A stretch of 60,230 bases of DNA from Bacteroidota bacterium (GCA_018267315.1 JAFDYS010000023.1:106344-166573), one strand, 5' to 3'. Shown: positions 9,701-18,703, counted from the first letter of the stretch. The notes: generated by a model not told the origin, from the letters alone. Program-made: numbers and translations.

Positions 9701-10004
9701 GCTCGGAATCGGAAAAGTCATCGGTGTACGCACGTGGGGTGGTGTTGTGGGTATTCGGGGCACACTGCCCATTATGGATGGCGGCTTCCTCAACCGGCCG
9801 GAATTCGCACCGTATGATGATAAAGGATGGACCATTGAAGGACATGGCGTGGATCCCGACATTGTTATTGACAACGACCCTTACCAGGAATACATCGGCA
9901 ACGATGCACAGCTTAATAAAGGCATTGAAGAGATCATGAATGAATTGAAGACCCAGGAAAAGAACGTGCCTCCCGTTCCGCCATTCCCTGATAAGTCGAA
10001 ATAA
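6738..10004 (+). CDS. Tricorn-like S41 family peptidase
   Basis: A 1088-residue protein related to tricorn protease. MKRMLLSLVLLLITFSMMAQ is a signal peptide, so it works outside the cytoplasm, unlike archaeal tricorn. Two beta-propeller regions made of TolB/PD40-like repeats follow (SPDGKNIAFTG, WSPDGKWLAYISD, WSPDSKKILWSD). A Lys/Glu/Ala-rich linker lies at about 540-590. Next come the tricorn core (HEEWTEIFNESWRQMRDFFY, and H in VGHSYVGGGD), a PDZ domain (about 770-870), and the S41 catalytic domain with DRGNGGG and the active-site serine in SASDGD (about residue 977). It probably trims peptides made by secreted proteases such as its divergent neighbour. No T9SS tail is visible. Confidence 0.93.
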   Translation: MKRMLLSLVLLLITFSMMAQETKLLRTPTVHDNRVTFVYGGDLYTVSKSGGVARKLTSDVGYECFPRYSPDGKNIAFTGQFDGNTEVMIMPSDGGIPKRVTYTATLGRDQISDRMGPNNLVMTWKDNEHVVYRSRKQSFNDFKGQLFIASINGGLSEELPFSVGGFCSYSPDGKKLAMNRVFREFRTWKYYRGGMADDVWIFDFDTKQWTNITNNDAQDIQPMWAGNKIYFLSDRDRTMNLFVYDITTGQTRKVTNYTDYDIKFPSLGDQDIAFEKGGELYVMSLQTEQVTKVTVQVNNDDAWSRSEMIDASKFIEGVDLAPDGSRLTFSARGDVFTVPAESGITRDITQTNGVHERNVVWSPDGKWLAYISDASGEDEIYIRPQKGDGEATRITTTGDNYKYYIRWSPDSKKILWSDRKQTLQYVDVTSKAITVVEHSDVGEYNYYDWSPDSKWICYVRPEWNTYNRIFIYNLASKASTVVTDNWYNSYEPTFSRDGKYLMLLSDRDFNPSFSNTEFQIAYENMTKVYLIPLSKETASPFAPKNDEVTVKEEPKEDASAAKGKKEKAPADKKEEAKPAVPDVKVDLDGIMNRLVSLPIEAAQYGNLQYLDNNVYYQKSKSGDQGSSVIRYSLKDREETNLGNFDFYYISVDGKKMLVQKDRTYSVIDMPGSKISADKHVDLSNMKVWVNRHEEWTEIFNESWRQMRDFFYAPNMHGVDWNAIKQKYSSLVPYAAHRADVTYLIGEMIGELSVGHSYVGGGDEPKPERIQTGLLGAKLARDPSGYYLVKHILEGANWSESLRSPLTEVGVNVKEGDFIIAINGAPTNTMNDIYASLVNTAGKQVELTVNGKASPDGARKVIVVPVADEGDLYYYNWVEHNIRYVDSISGGKVGYLHIPNMGVDGLNEFIKHFYPQLNKKALIVDDRGNGGGFVSSLVAQRLALQLVYYNMMRNTIGQTDPTMMLGPKVLLVDRYSASDGDIIAYRFKKLGIGKVIGVRTWGGVVGIRGTLPIMDGGFLNRPEFAPYDDKGWTIEGHGVDPDIVIDNDPYQEYIGNDAQLNKGIEEIMNELKTQEKNVPPVPPFPDKSK

Positions 10005-10023
10005 CAGGTTCTTACTGTTTGTC

Positions 10024-10060
10024 AAACGCAGCGGAGGGGCGCTCTTCGCTGCGTTTTATT
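10024..10060 (+). terminator. Rho-independent terminator after the tricorn-like gene
   Basis: Ten-bp stem aaacgcagcg / cgctgcgttt around a 13-base loop, followed by a T-rich tail, 20 bases after the stop codon. Confidence 0.85.
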
Positions 10061-10421
10061 TTGGTCCGCCGTAAAGCTCTCACCGAGCTATGAAGAATGA
10101 AACCCCGCACTTCGTGTTTCAATTCTTAGAATCTTCTTTAAAAGATTTTGAGGCAGGAAATTTCACATCCAGGCCACTCGGCTTTGTGGTATAAGGCTTT
10201 CCAAAATAAATTCTGGGGTCGTTTTCTGTTATCCCAATATAGAGCGGCTGTACCGAATGACTCATCCTAAAAAAATCATCGGGGAAATGGCCCTCCCGTT
10301 CAGCGCTCATTTTTCCCTGTTCGGCAATCCGGGAAAGTTATGAGGGTAACCTTCTTTCCATCTTAGTCGTACTCTTTGTTCCCTCCCGCACATTTTTTCT
10401 TAACCTTTAAACCTCAATCAA
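10061..10421. other. Intergenic stretch, mostly without recognisable content
   Basis: Contains a possible 63-codon minus-strand frame (separate entry) and a small hairpin near 10096-10125. The last 40 bases before the next gene are T-rich. Nothing else is supported. Confidence 0.5.
10119..10310 (-). CDS. Doubtful small hypothetical protein (63 aa)
   Basis: The frame is charged and hydrophilic (MSAEREGHFPDDFFRM... ending SFKEDSKN), without signal peptide or known motif. It overlaps a hairpin at its 3' end and has no convincing promoter. It could be a chance frame; it is reported because the 417-base gap is otherwise empty. Confidence 0.22.
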   Translation of the reverse strand: MSAEREGHFPDDFFRMSHSVQPLYIGITENDPRIYFGKPYTTKPSGLDVKFPASKSFKEDSKN

Positions 10422-11270
10422 ATGAGAAACAAAATCATTACACTTACAGTGCTCGTGGCCCTCATGTCGTGGGTCATTCAATCGGGTGTCAATACCACCT
10501 ATTCAAAAGTGGGAGGGGCACCGGCAAAAGTTGCCGGAGGGCCGGCTGAAAGCAGTAAAACCTGTGCAAAATCCGGTTGCCACACCGGTAAGCCGGTTCA
10601 AACAGTTGCCGGCCTCATTACATCCAATATTCCCAATACAGGTTATATACCTGGTACAACGTACACCATTACCGCCACCGCGAATGGACCGGGGCATACC
10701 AAGTTTGGTTTCGAAGTATCACCACAAAATACAAGCGGGCAATACAAAGGCACCCTCATCGTGACAAACACGCAGCAAACTAAAATCGTTAGCACCAATT
10801 ACATCACGCATAAAAGCAACGGCACGAGTGGCAACGGCATTAAAAGCTGGTCGTTCAATTGGAAAGCTCCATCTGCCGGCAGCGGACCCGTTACTTTTTA
10901 CGGTGCTTTCAACTATTCTAACAACAATGGCAGCGAATCAGGTGACAGCATTAAAACTTCCACACTCTATGTAGTGGAAAGTCCTTTCAAAATGGGTGAT
11001 GAGACAGAAACTGCGCCGCAGGAAATGGTGAGCGTGAAAGCATACCCCAATCCGTTTGCAGGCACTGCACAACTTTATCTCACAACCACAGATCAGTCAG
11101 AAGTTAACTGGGATGTTTACTCACTCAACGGTCAGCTCATCGAACATCATGAGCATGTGCTTACCAATACAATCATTGATATCGGTAATAATTGGAATGA
11201 AGGTGTTTACCTTATCCGCGTGCAAAGTGCGGACGGAATTAAAACCCTGAAGGTGGTAAAGAGTCTTTGA
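10422..11270 (+). CDS. Secreted choice-of-anchor V (Reeler-like) protein with T9SS sorting domain
   Basis: A 282-residue exported protein. The signal sequence (about 1-22) is followed by a Gly/Ala-rich segment and CAKSGCHTG at 48-56. This resembles the N-terminus of the choice-of-anchor V domain, where a C...CH pair could bind a heme; here the spacing is Cx4CH rather than CxxCH. A beta-sandwich follows (PGTTYTITATANGPGHTKFGFEV). The C-terminus is a T9SS type A domain (AYPNPFAG...WDVYSLNGQLIEHH...GVYLIRV). Function is unknown; the pattern suggests a cell-surface binding or redox protein. It is bounded by an upstream terminator and a strong downstream one. Confidence 0.82.
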   Translation: MRNKIITLTVLVALMSWVIQSGVNTTYSKVGGAPAKVAGGPAESSKTCAKSGCHTGKPVQTVAGLITSNIPNTGYIPGTTYTITATANGPGHTKFGFEVSPQNTSGQYKGTLIVTNTQQTKIVSTNYITHKSNGTSGNGIKSWSFNWKAPSAGSGPVTFYGAFNYSNNNGSESGDSIKTSTLYVVESPFKMGDETETAPQEMVSVKAYPNPFAGTAQLYLTTTDQSEVNWDVYSLNGQLIEHHEHVLTNTIIDIGNNWNEGVYLIRVQSADGIKTLKVVKSL

Positions 11271-11345
11271 GTACTTGTGAGGTTCATGTGAGCGAGCACC
11301 AGCGGCGACACTATGAACTTGATTACAGCTATGCGAAAAATAGAA

Positions 11346-11374
11346 GGGCGGTGTTCCCGCACCGCCCTTTTCGC
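11346..11374. terminator. Terminator between convergent genes
   Basis: Eight-bp GC-rich stem gggcggtg / caccgccc with a 6-base loop and a downstream T-run, between two convergent T9SS-cargo genes. The T-run favours plus-strand use. Confidence 0.85.
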
Positions 11375-11390
11375 TGTCCCGAGATAGAAC

Positions 11391-12935
11391 TTAATCTACT
11401 GTGATCTTTTGATCGAGTGTTTTGTCTCCGATCTGTGTCTTTATGAAATATGCGCCCGGTGCAAGTTGCTCGGCATTGAATGAAATACTGTACACACCGG
11501 CCTCCAGGTTAGAAGCGAGTATATGCTTCACATTCCTTCCCGAAAGATCAATGATGTCAATCACCACATCATTGGCGTCCGCTAATTCAAATTCAATGTT
11601 GGCTGATGCATGCACGGGATTGGGGTAAACGTCCATGCCACTCATCAAGCCGGCATCCGTAACCACATCCATGGTCTTCAGCGGCTGATTCGTTTCCAGA
11701 GCGCCGAGGTCCGCTTTTGTACCAACCGGCATCGGGCGGTTATTACCTTCCAGATCCAGAGGTGGGTTGGCAGCGGCTGAAGAAGTGTTGAGGCACGGTG
11801 AAGAATTCTGCAGGTGAAAATCAGATGATGAAACGAAGAGCGGGTCAAGAGCGAAGTTACCGGCACCGCTGAATCCGCCATATACATCTGAATAGGTTAC
11901 GCTGGGTGAACCAACAAATGCCATTTCAAAGGGTGAACCTTCCGGGCTCCACATGATTGAATTCGTCACCTTCAGTTTCGGTGTACCGGCTATGTTGTTG
12001 TTTAAGCTGATTGCATTTCCGCCAATTCCTGTTCCGGTGGTAAAGTGGTTCCCGGCAAGCGTGCAGTGAATGAGCGACAGAGAAAAGGACGACCAGATTG
12101 AACCACCCTGTACGGTAAAGGCGCTGCTAATGGTGTTATCGCCAATAAGTACATTGGTAAACGATCCGGATCCCAGATCAGAAAAGTAACAGGTACCACC
12201 GCTCACTGATCCGGCATCAGTCACTGTAACCCGGTTTTGAGTAAAGGAAGAATTTTTAATGTTTGCTTTTCCGGTGCTTTGAGCAAGAATGCCTCCTTGA
12301 ATGGAAGCAAATGCTGTAATGCCGTTTTCCTGGAAAGTCAATCCCGATAAGGAACTCTGTGAATTGGAAGCGTAGATGACACCACCAAAAACATTGTAGG
12401 TGCTGTCAACAGTATTCTCCGAGAAGTTGCAGTTGCTGATGTTAAGTTTGGAAGCATCGGCATTAATACCGGCGCCGGTACAGTAGCTGAAGTGTTCGAT
12501 ATCGCCGGTGAGCCGGTTCTCCGTGATGTTACAGTTCTTAACAATCAGAACCGTGTTCACTGCATTGACAGCAGCACCACCCGCCACATAACCATTCGAT
12601 GAGGTGGCGCGGACAAATCCGTTCTGAATGGTGAATCCATCTATGGTTGCAACCGTGTTAGGGGTACCATTGATGGTGATGACTGATCCTGCGGCATTGC
12701 CGTCAAGGAAACTGGCTTCCTTGCCATGAAGTGATTTCAACACAATGCCGTTGTAATTCGGCCAAATGATATTACCGGTAAACACCCCATCGTCAACTAA
12801 AACCGTATCACCGGCTTTGCTGACGTTGAGGGCATCCTGAACGGATGAATAATTACCTGGTACGAGTCGAGAAGTAGCTTCGGCTGAAAAGTAAAGGCAG
12901 GAAGCGATAAGGATTAAGACGATATTCTTTTTCAT
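11391..12935 (-). CDS. Secreted right-handed beta-helix protein with T9SS sorting domain
   Basis: A 514-residue protein starting with a signal peptide (MKKNIVLILIASCLYFSAEA). The body begins SSVQDALNVSKAGDTVLVDDGVF and has many NCNITEN/NCNFSEN/SSFTQNRV-type turns, the pattern of pectate-lyase-like parallel beta-helices (choice-of-anchor Q / Pel9A-like). No catalytic residues can be assigned, so it may bind or cleave polysaccharide or be structural. LDPLFVSSSDFHLQNSSPCLN... DLGALE is the usual end of the helix in this family. The last about 80 residues (VYPNPVHAS...IDIIDLSGRNV...GAYFIKT) are a T9SS sorting domain. The start was chosen for the signal peptide. Confidence 0.88.
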   Translation of the reverse strand: MKKNIVLILIASCLYFSAEATSRLVPGNYSSVQDALNVSKAGDTVLVDDGVFTGNIIWPNYNGIVLKSLHGKEASFLDGNAAGSVITINGTPNTVATIDGFTIQNGFVRATSSNGYVAGGAAVNAVNTVLIVKNCNITENRLTGDIEHFSYCTGAGINADASKLNISNCNFSENTVDSTYNVFGGVIYASNSQSSLSGLTFQENGITAFASIQGGILAQSTGKANIKNSSFTQNRVTVTDAGSVSGGTCYFSDLGSGSFTNVLIGDNTISSAFTVQGGSIWSSFSLSLIHCTLAGNHFTTGTGIGGNAISLNNNIAGTPKLKVTNSIMWSPEGSPFEMAFVGSPSVTYSDVYGGFSGAGNFALDPLFVSSSDFHLQNSSPCLNTSSAAANPPLDLEGNNRPMPVGTKADLGALETNQPLKTMDVVTDAGLMSGMDVYPNPVHASANIEFELADANDVVIDIIDLSGRNVKHILASNLEAGVYSISFNAEQLAPGAYFIKTQIGDKTLDQKITVD

Positions 12936-12991
12936 AAAACAAGTTAAGATATGAACTCTTGTACTCTCCGGGGTCGTCCTGAATCCGATAT

Positions 12992-12999
12992 CAAAGGTA
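12992..12999 (-). promoter_or_regulatory. Candidate -7 box TACCTTTG for the beta-helix gene
   Basis: Minus-strand TAnnTTTG match 57-64 bases upstream of the beta-helix protein start, in the divergent region shared with the PKD-protein gene. Confidence 0.4.
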
Positions 13000-13190
13000 G
13001 ATGCACCCCAACCGCTACCTATGACGAATGTTATGAATCCCCGATTTATAGTGCCGAAATGAAGAATTGGCGATACCAGTTCAATTGGGGACATGAAAAA
13101 AGGGCAAACCGATCATTACGATCCAATGTCGGCGCTCTTAATATAGGAGGTGAACGTTTGGTGGTATTTTTAAGCTGAAAATCTGTTGCC

Positions 13191-15053
13191 ATGATTCCAC
13201 TCATCCGCCATTGTATTCCTCTCATCATCTTTAGTCTTGCTTTCAGAATATGCTATGCGCAAAAAGAGGGGAACACATGGTATTTTGGTTCCTATGCCGG
13301 TGTGGATTTCAACAGTGGGTCGCCCGTGGCTCTAACCAACAGCGGCATGTACGATTTTGAAGGATGTGCCAGTATCAGTGATCCGGCCACAGGGAGCATC
13401 TTGTTTTACACCAATGGCAATCAGGTTTGGAATGCCAATCATACTGTCATGGCAAATGGTTCAGGACTTACGGGAGATCAATCGAGTGCGCAGGCGGCCG
13501 TTATCGTTCCGGACCCCGGCAATGCTGATCAGTACTACATTTTTACCGCGGGAGAATATTATACGAATGGAAATGACGGTTATCGATACAGCATTGTTGA
13601 CATAAGTTTGAACGGAGGGCTGGGTGATGTGACAGCAACTAAGAACGTGTTGCTCTATTCACCTGCATGTGAGAAGCTGTGCGCAGTGAAGAATGCTGCA
13701 GGCGATGGCTTTTGGATTATGACACATGAATGGAGTGGAAATAATTTTGTTGCATTCGAACTCACGGCCTCAGGCCTTTCATCGGGTGTCACTTCTTCTG
13801 CAGGCACTTCTTATTCTTCTTATAATCCCATTGGCTGCATGAAATTTTCTTCTGACGGAATGCGACTCGCCACGGTGCTTTCCGGATTGAATGAAGCAGA
13901 AGTCTTTGATTTTGATGCTGCCACCGGAGTTGTTTCCAATTCGTTCACCGTTGGTCCCATCGCTCAAACGTTTCCCTATGTATACGGGATCAGCTTTTCC
14001 CCCAATGGGAGCAGATTGTATGTAACAGAGGAAAATGACAATCACATCTATCAATATGATCTGAATGCAGGAACGGTTGCTGAGATCAATGCTTCCAAAA
14101 CGGCCGTGGGGAGTTCAGGCAGTAATGCAATGAAAACCATTCAGCTTGCGCCCGACGGAAAACTTTATATCGCACGTAACGGTGCGGGATTCCTTGCCGT
14201 TATTAACGATCCCGATTCACTGGGAACACTTTGCAACTTTGAGGATGATGGTTTTTATCCGGGCGGGCAAATGATCACCTACGGGTTGCCGGGCTTTGTG
14301 GAGAGCATCATTATTCCTGATACCACCAACAGCGGCGGCGCTGCATTCGCTGTTTCTGATACGAGCGTTTGTCAGAAATTTTGCATTGACTTCAGTGATG
14401 TGTCAACCAATAATCCCACTTCCTGGAGCTGGACTTTTGAAGGCGGATCACCTCCGCTTTCCTCATCACAAAATCCGAGTGCTTGTTACAACCTGCCCGG
14501 CACGTTTGATGTTACGCTCATAGCATGCAATGGAATAGAATGCGATACGGTAACTCTTACTGATTTCATCACAGTTATTCCAACGCCACCTGCTCCCATC
14601 ATCACAATCAGTAACGACACACTATTCAGCAGTGAAGGACTTACGTATCAATGGCAGCTAAATGGCGAGGATATTGCCGGTGCTACTTCACCATTCTATG
14701 TCTATTCCGAGCCCGGATCCTATACTGTTTTTGTCACGGATGAAAATGGCTGCCCGAACTACGCATCTGTTGTATTGACCGGAATTGATAACTCTTTATC
14801 AGGTACTGATTGGAATATCTATCCCAACCCAAGCAACGGAACATTCGTTCTGAGTGCATATCGGTCGGAATCAGCCATGGTTGAAATTGAAATCACCAAC
14901 GCGATTGGCCAGCGTGTTTACTTTTTAAGTGAAGGAAATATCTCCAACTCATTCAGCAAGGAAATATCGCTGCGCAATGTATCCAGGGGAATTTATTTCC
15001 TCACGATAAGATCAGCAAGGGAGCGTTTAACACGGAGGATTGAAGTCTTCTGA
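13191..15053 (+). CDS. Secreted propeller/PKD protein with T9SS sorting domain
   Basis: A 620-residue exported protein. After the signal peptide (ending about ICYAQ) a repeat-rich region opens with GNTWYFGSYAGVDFNSGSP, seen in many Bacteroidota adhesin-like proteins; it looks like a beta-propeller (SPNGSRLYVTEENDNHIYQYD, LAPDGKLYIARNG). A PKD domain follows (about 390-465; FSDVSTNNPTSWSWTFEGG, a variant of the usual signature), then an Ig-like segment (LTYQWQLNGEDI). The C-terminus is a T9SS domain (IYPNPSNG...ITNAIGQRVYF...RGIYFLTI). The role is unknown; surface attachment is a reasonable guess. It converges on rny with only 8 bases between stop codons. Confidence 0.87.
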   Translation: MIPLIRHCIPLIIFSLAFRICYAQKEGNTWYFGSYAGVDFNSGSPVALTNSGMYDFEGCASISDPATGSILFYTNGNQVWNANHTVMANGSGLTGDQSSAQAAVIVPDPGNADQYYIFTAGEYYTNGNDGYRYSIVDISLNGGLGDVTATKNVLLYSPACEKLCAVKNAAGDGFWIMTHEWSGNNFVAFELTASGLSSGVTSSAGTSYSSYNPIGCMKFSSDGMRLATVLSGLNEAEVFDFDAATGVVSNSFTVGPIAQTFPYVYGISFSPNGSRLYVTEENDNHIYQYDLNAGTVAEINASKTAVGSSGSNAMKTIQLAPDGKLYIARNGAGFLAVINDPDSLGTLCNFEDDGFYPGGQMITYGLPGFVESIIIPDTTNSGGAAFAVSDTSVCQKFCIDFSDVSTNNPTSWSWTFEGGSPPLSSSQNPSACYNLPGTFDVTLIACNGIECDTVTLTDFITVIPTPPAPIITISNDTLFSSEGLTYQWQLNGEDIAGATSPFYVYSEPGSYTVFVTDENGCPNYASVVLTGIDNSLSGTDWNIYPNPSNGTFVLSAYRSESAMVEIEITNAIGQRVYFLSEGNISNSFSKEISLRNVSRGIYFLTIRSARERLTRRIEVF

Positions 15054-15061
15054 GTATCCAC

Positions 15062-16636
15062 TTACTTCGCAAAACTCACCGCCCGTTTCTCACGGATCAC
15101 TGTCACTTTGATTTGCCCCGGATAAGTCATCTCGTTCTGAATCTTTTGAGAGAGGGCGAATGAAAGTTCTTCGGATTGTTTATCACTCACTTTGTCAGCT
15201 TCCACGATTACCCGCAATTCGCGCCCCGCTTGAATTGCATAGGCCTTCTCCACGCCATCATAAGTGAGAGCAATGTTTTCGAGATCCTTCAAACGCTGAA
15301 GATACTGCTCCATGATTTCGCGGCGGGCTCCCGGCCGTGCACCGCTGATGGCGTCGCAGGCCTGCACGATGGGAGAGATGACGTACTGCATTTCAATCTC
15401 ATCATGGTGAGCGCCGATGGCATTGCAAACAGCCGCATGCTCATTGTACTTCTCGGCGAGCTTCATGCCGAGCAGTGCATGGCTGAGTTCCTGTTCTTCT
15501 TCCGGAACCTTTCCGATGTCATGCAATAAACCGGCACGTTTGGCCAATTTGGGATTCAATCCGAGTTCGGCGGACATGATGGCGCAGAGGTTGGCTACTT
15601 CCTTGGAGTGCATCAGGAGATTCTGGCCATATGATGAACGGAACTTCATTCTTCCTACCATGCGGATCAATTCAGGATGCAAGCCGTGAATGCCAAGTTC
15701 CACTACGGTTCGTTCACCGGTTTCCACGATATGATCTTCCAGTTGCTTTCTCGTTTTCACCACCACTTCTTCAATTCTCGCGGGGTGAATGCGACCGTCA
15801 GTAACCAGGCGCTGCAGGGCCAATCGCGCCACTTCACGGCGGACAGGATCAAAGCCCGAGATCACGATGGTTTCCGGCGTATCGTCCACAATAATTTCTA
15901 CTCCCGTTGCTGCTTCCAATGCACGGATGTTTCTTCCTTCCCGCCCGATGATCTGACCTTTCACATCATCGCTCTCGATATGAAAACTGCTGATGGAATT
16001 TTCAATGGCATGCTCAGCCGCCACCCGCTGAATGGTTTGTATGACGATGCGTTTCGCTTCTTTATTCGCTTTCAGTTTCGCTTCATCCATCATGTCTTTC
16101 ACCAGCGCCATGGCTTCGGTCTGCGCCTGCGCTTTGAGTGATTCCACCAATTGGGCTTTGGCTTCGCCTTGTGTGAGTTTGGCAATGGACTCGAGGCGCG
16201 TGAGATGTTCTTCCTGCTGTTTGTCCAGCTCATTCTTCTTTACCGCCACCAGTTCAAGCTGCCGGTTGAGGTTTTGCTTGATCTGATCCAACTCGGATTC
16301 CTTGCGGTTCAGGTTCTCAATCTTCTGGCTCATGGACTGCTCGTGCCGCTTGATGCGTAACTCGGCCTGTTCGAGCTGCTTTTGCTTTTGAAGATGTTCT
16401 TTTTCGAATTCGGCGCGTTGCTGCAGGATTTGTTCTTTGGCTTCCAGCACGCGGTCTTTTTTCAGCGACTCTGCCTGTAAAGTGGCCTCTGAAATAATTC
16501 TCTTTGCTTCCTGTTCTGCCTGTTCTTTTTCCCTGCGTGCTTTAGCACTGAAGATGAGCGCGCCGATTCCCAGCCCGGTCGCCAGCGCGACAACGGCTGT
16601 AATAGCAATAATGATATAGAGAGTTTGACCTTCCAT
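15062..16636 (-). CDS. rny: Ribonuclease Y
   Basis: RNase Y is a membrane-anchored endoribonuclease that starts mRNA decay. The 524-residue protein has the standard architecture: an N-terminal transmembrane helix ([20 protein letters not shown]), a long Glu/Lys/Gln coiled coil (about 35-190), a KH domain ([20 protein letters not shown]) and an HD domain whose metal-binding pair is in [10 protein letters not shown]. Family length is matched. A TAAATTTG box lies about 90 bases upstream. The gene is convergent with the PKD-protein gene. Confidence 0.97.
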   Translation of the reverse strand: MEGQTLYIIIAITAVVALATGLGIGALIFSAKARREKEQAEQEAKRIISEATLQAESLKKDRVLEAKEQILQQRAEFEKEHLQKQKQLEQAELRIKRHEQSMSQKIENLNRKESELDQIKQNLNRQLELVAVKKNELDKQQEEHLTRLESIAKLTQGEAKAQLVESLKAQAQTEAMALVKDMMDEAKLKANKEAKRIVIQTIQRVAAEHAIENSISSFHIESDDVKGQIIGREGRNIRALEAATGVEIIVDDTPETIVISGFDPVRREVARLALQRLVTDGRIHPARIEEVVVKTRKQLEDHIVETGERTVVELGIHGLHPELIRMVGRMKFRSSYGQNLLMHSKEVANLCAIMSAELGLNPKLAKRAGLLHDIGKVPEEEQELSHALLGMKLAEKYNEHAAVCNAIGAHHDEIEMQYVISPIVQACDAISGARPGARREIMEQYLQRLKDLENIALTYDGVEKAYAIQAGRELRVIVEADKVSDKQSEELSFALSQKIQNEMTYPGQIKVTVIREKRAVSFAK

Positions 16637-16721
16637 TGATTTGAATTTTTGAAACGAACCTCATGAATCTGTGATTTCCCTTGTCCATGGTAATTCTGTT
16701 TTGCTAAAGACAGGGTTAAGG

Positions 16722-16729
16722 CAAATTTA
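16722..16729 (-). promoter_or_regulatory. Candidate -7 box TAAATTTG for rny
   Basis: Minus-strand TAnnTTTG match about 90 bases upstream of the rny ATG; the -33 element is not clear. Confidence 0.4.
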
Positions 16730-16812
16730 ACAAAGTTTGGTAAGTGATGAAGATTACGCTTTGATATCAGGAATGATAAAATACCAGACCGGATCGCTCA
16801 TGGTAGTTACCG

Positions 16813-17079
16813 TTATGGGTAATAGCGGTATATCTCTTTGCGATGCAAAACGCGTCTGAGTTCAATTCCTTTTCCGGCAGAATAGAATCCAAGCCGATAC
16901 TCACCGAATCGAATTTTGAAGTAACCATCATATCCGTGCATCTTTTCTGCCTTTCCAATCTCACTGATGGTACTAAGTGATGGCAATTTTTCAAATACAA
17001 AAAGTTCGATCTGCTTTCTTCTTGCTGACGGGATAGAGGCAAGATCTTTCAGAAACTGTTTAGCGTAAGTGATTTCCAA
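16813..17079 (-). CDS. RelE/ParE-family toxin of a type II TA pair
   Basis: An 88-residue basic protein with the RelE/ParE pattern: ITYAKQFLKDLASIPSARRKQIELFVFEKLP, then MHGYDGYFKIRFGEYRLGFYSAGKGIELRRVLHRKEIYRYYP. RelE members cleave mRNA at the ribosome and ParE members poison gyrase; the sequence does not decide between them. The start appears to be TTG, one base after the antitoxin stop, which suggests translational coupling. No ATG in frame gives a full domain. Confidence 0.85.
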   Translation of the reverse strand: MEITYAKQFLKDLASIPSARRKQIELFVFEKLPSLSTISEIGKAEKMHGYDGYFKIRFGEYRLGFYSAGKGIELRRVLHRKEIYRYYP

Positions 17080-17080
17080 T

Positions 17081-17281
17081 TCACTTTGCCTTTTTCAATT
17101 TCTGATAAAAGGATTTGGCTTCAGCCAACGTAAGCGGTCGATCGTTTTCCTGTTGCATCAGTTGGTAGAGTCCATAATTTTCAATGACTCCTTCCATTCG
17201 TTCAAAATCCCTGATACTGATTCTAACGGCAATTCTTCGGTTTCTGCGATCTGTGATGTACTTCTTTTTTACACTCTGCAT
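17081..17281 (-). CDS. Cognate antitoxin of the RelE/ParE toxin
   Basis: A 66-residue protein rich in Lys and Arg (MQSVKKKYITDRRNRRIAVRISIRD...) that lies immediately upstream of the toxin. Size, position and one-base spacing are those of a type II antitoxin. The DNA-binding fold is not certain. The C-terminal helix (PLTLAEAKSFYQKLKKAK) probably wraps the toxin. If typical, the complex represses its own promoter. Confidence 0.75.
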   Translation of the reverse strand: MQSVKKKYITDRRNRRIAVRISIRDFERMEGVIENYGLYQLMQQENDRPLTLAEAKSFYQKLKKAK

Positions 17282-17302
17282 ATTTGAAATGATGAGCTAA
17301 AA

Positions 17303-18703
17303 TTACAATGCAAATTCATTCCCATATTCCGGTATCTCAATATTCCTGAATCCATATTCCATCAGTTTTTCTCTGAAGATGAATTGCGATTCATAATCGC
17401 CGTGAACGAGGAAGGTTTTCTTCAGTCGGTTCTTATCTAACGGGTTTAGGAAATCAATCATTTCTTTCTGGTCGCCATGAGCCGAAAAGGAATCCATGAT
17501 GGCCACTTTCGCTTTCACCTGCTTTTCTTCCCCGAACACTTTTACCGGATTCTGCCCGCTGCGGATGCGTTGCCCCAGTGTTCCTTCACCACAGTAGCCG
17601 ACAAACAGAATGGTGCAGCGGTCATCTTCAATATGATTGGAAATATGATGAACGATTCTTCCGGCTTCCGCCATGCCGGATGCGGAGATGATGATGCACG
17701 GCCGCGGATCGAAGTTGAGTTGTTTAGATTGTTCCACTTCTGAGATGTAAGTGAGGTTGTTGAACCCGAACGGGTTGGGATCGGATTGCAGATACCGTTT
17801 GATCTCGTCATCATAGCATTCAGGATGCCGGCGATAGATGTCCGTTGCATTAACGGATAACGGGCTGTCAACGAACACCGGAATGTGATCAAACTGCTTC
17901 ACCTTGCTCATTTGATCCAGCATGAACACGATCTCCTGCGTTCGTCCTACACTGAATGAAGGAATCAGCAATTTCCCTTTTCGCCAAAAACAGGTTTCAT
18001 CTACAATTTTCCAGAAGGATTCCATGTCTTCCGGAAACTTTTCATGGAGGCGTGCCCCGTAGGTGGATTCGCTGATGAGGTAATCGCACGATGGCATCGG
18101 GAGCGGATCTTTCAGGATCGGGCGGTTCGGCCGGCCGATATCACCGGTAAATCCGATCACGGTTTCTTTTCCCTTTGATTGAATCTTCAGCGTGATACTG
18201 GCGCTTCCGAGGATGTGTCCGTTATCCCTGAAGAGAAATGAAACGTCGTTGCGGATGTGAAACCATTCTTCGAAGTTGACGGTCTGGAAAAGTTTGAGGG
18301 CTGCCTCTACATCGTTTGGGCCGTACAGTTGCGGCAGTTCATCGAGTCCCCGTTTCTTCCTGCGTTTGTTATGAAACTCGCTGTCGCGCGTTTGAATGTG
18401 CGCGCTGTCAAGCAGCATTACGCGCGATAAATCGAGCGTGGCTGAGGTGCAGAAAACCGGCCCGCGAAATCCTTCCTTCACCAGCTTCGGAATTCGGCCT
18501 GCGTGATCAATGTGCGCATGGGAGAGGATAAGTACATCAATCTCTTTGGGGCTGAAAGCAAACCGTTGATTGTTCTCATCTACATATGCCTGTTTTCCCT
18601 GGAACAGTCCGCAATCGAGCAGAATTTTAAACCCGTCATCGAGAATGATCAGATGCGAACTGCCGGTAACGGTGCGGTCGGCGCCGCAGAAACGAATATG
18701 CAT
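17303..18703 (-). CDS. Beta-CASP metallo-beta-lactamase (RNA-processing type)
   Basis: A 466-residue MBL-fold hydrolase. Zinc ligands are in SHAHIDHAG (H62, H64, D66, H67) with further ligands in GHILGSA and GFTGDIGR. The beta-CASP domain follows (about 220-340: PSFSVGRTQEIVFML, ISASGMAEAGRIVHH), then the RMMBL motif (DSFSAHGDQKEMIDFL, FLVHGD). Such proteins are mostly RNA endo- or exonucleases. The start ATG lies next to divergent sequence leading to the amylase gene. Confidence 0.9.
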   Translation of the reverse strand: MHIRFCGADRTVTGSSHLIILDDGFKILLDCGLFQGKQAYVDENNQRFAFSPKEIDVLILSHAHIDHAGRIPKLVKEGFRGPVFCTSATLDLSRVMLLDSAHIQTRDSEFHNKRRKKRGLDELPQLYGPNDVEAALKLFQTVNFEEWFHIRNDVSFLFRDNGHILGSASITLKIQSKGKETVIGFTGDIGRPNRPILKDPLPMPSCDYLISESTYGARLHEKFPEDMESFWKIVDETCFWRKGKLLIPSFSVGRTQEIVFMLDQMSKVKQFDHIPVFVDSPLSVNATDIYRRHPECYDDEIKRYLQSDPNPFGFNNLTYISEVEQSKQLNFDPRPCIIISASGMAEAGRIVHHISNHIEDDRCTILFVGYCGEGTLGQRIRSGQNPVKVFGEEKQVKAKVAIMDSFSAHGDQKEMIDFLNPLDKNRLKKTFLVHGDYESQFIFREKLMEYGFRNIEIPEYGNEFAL

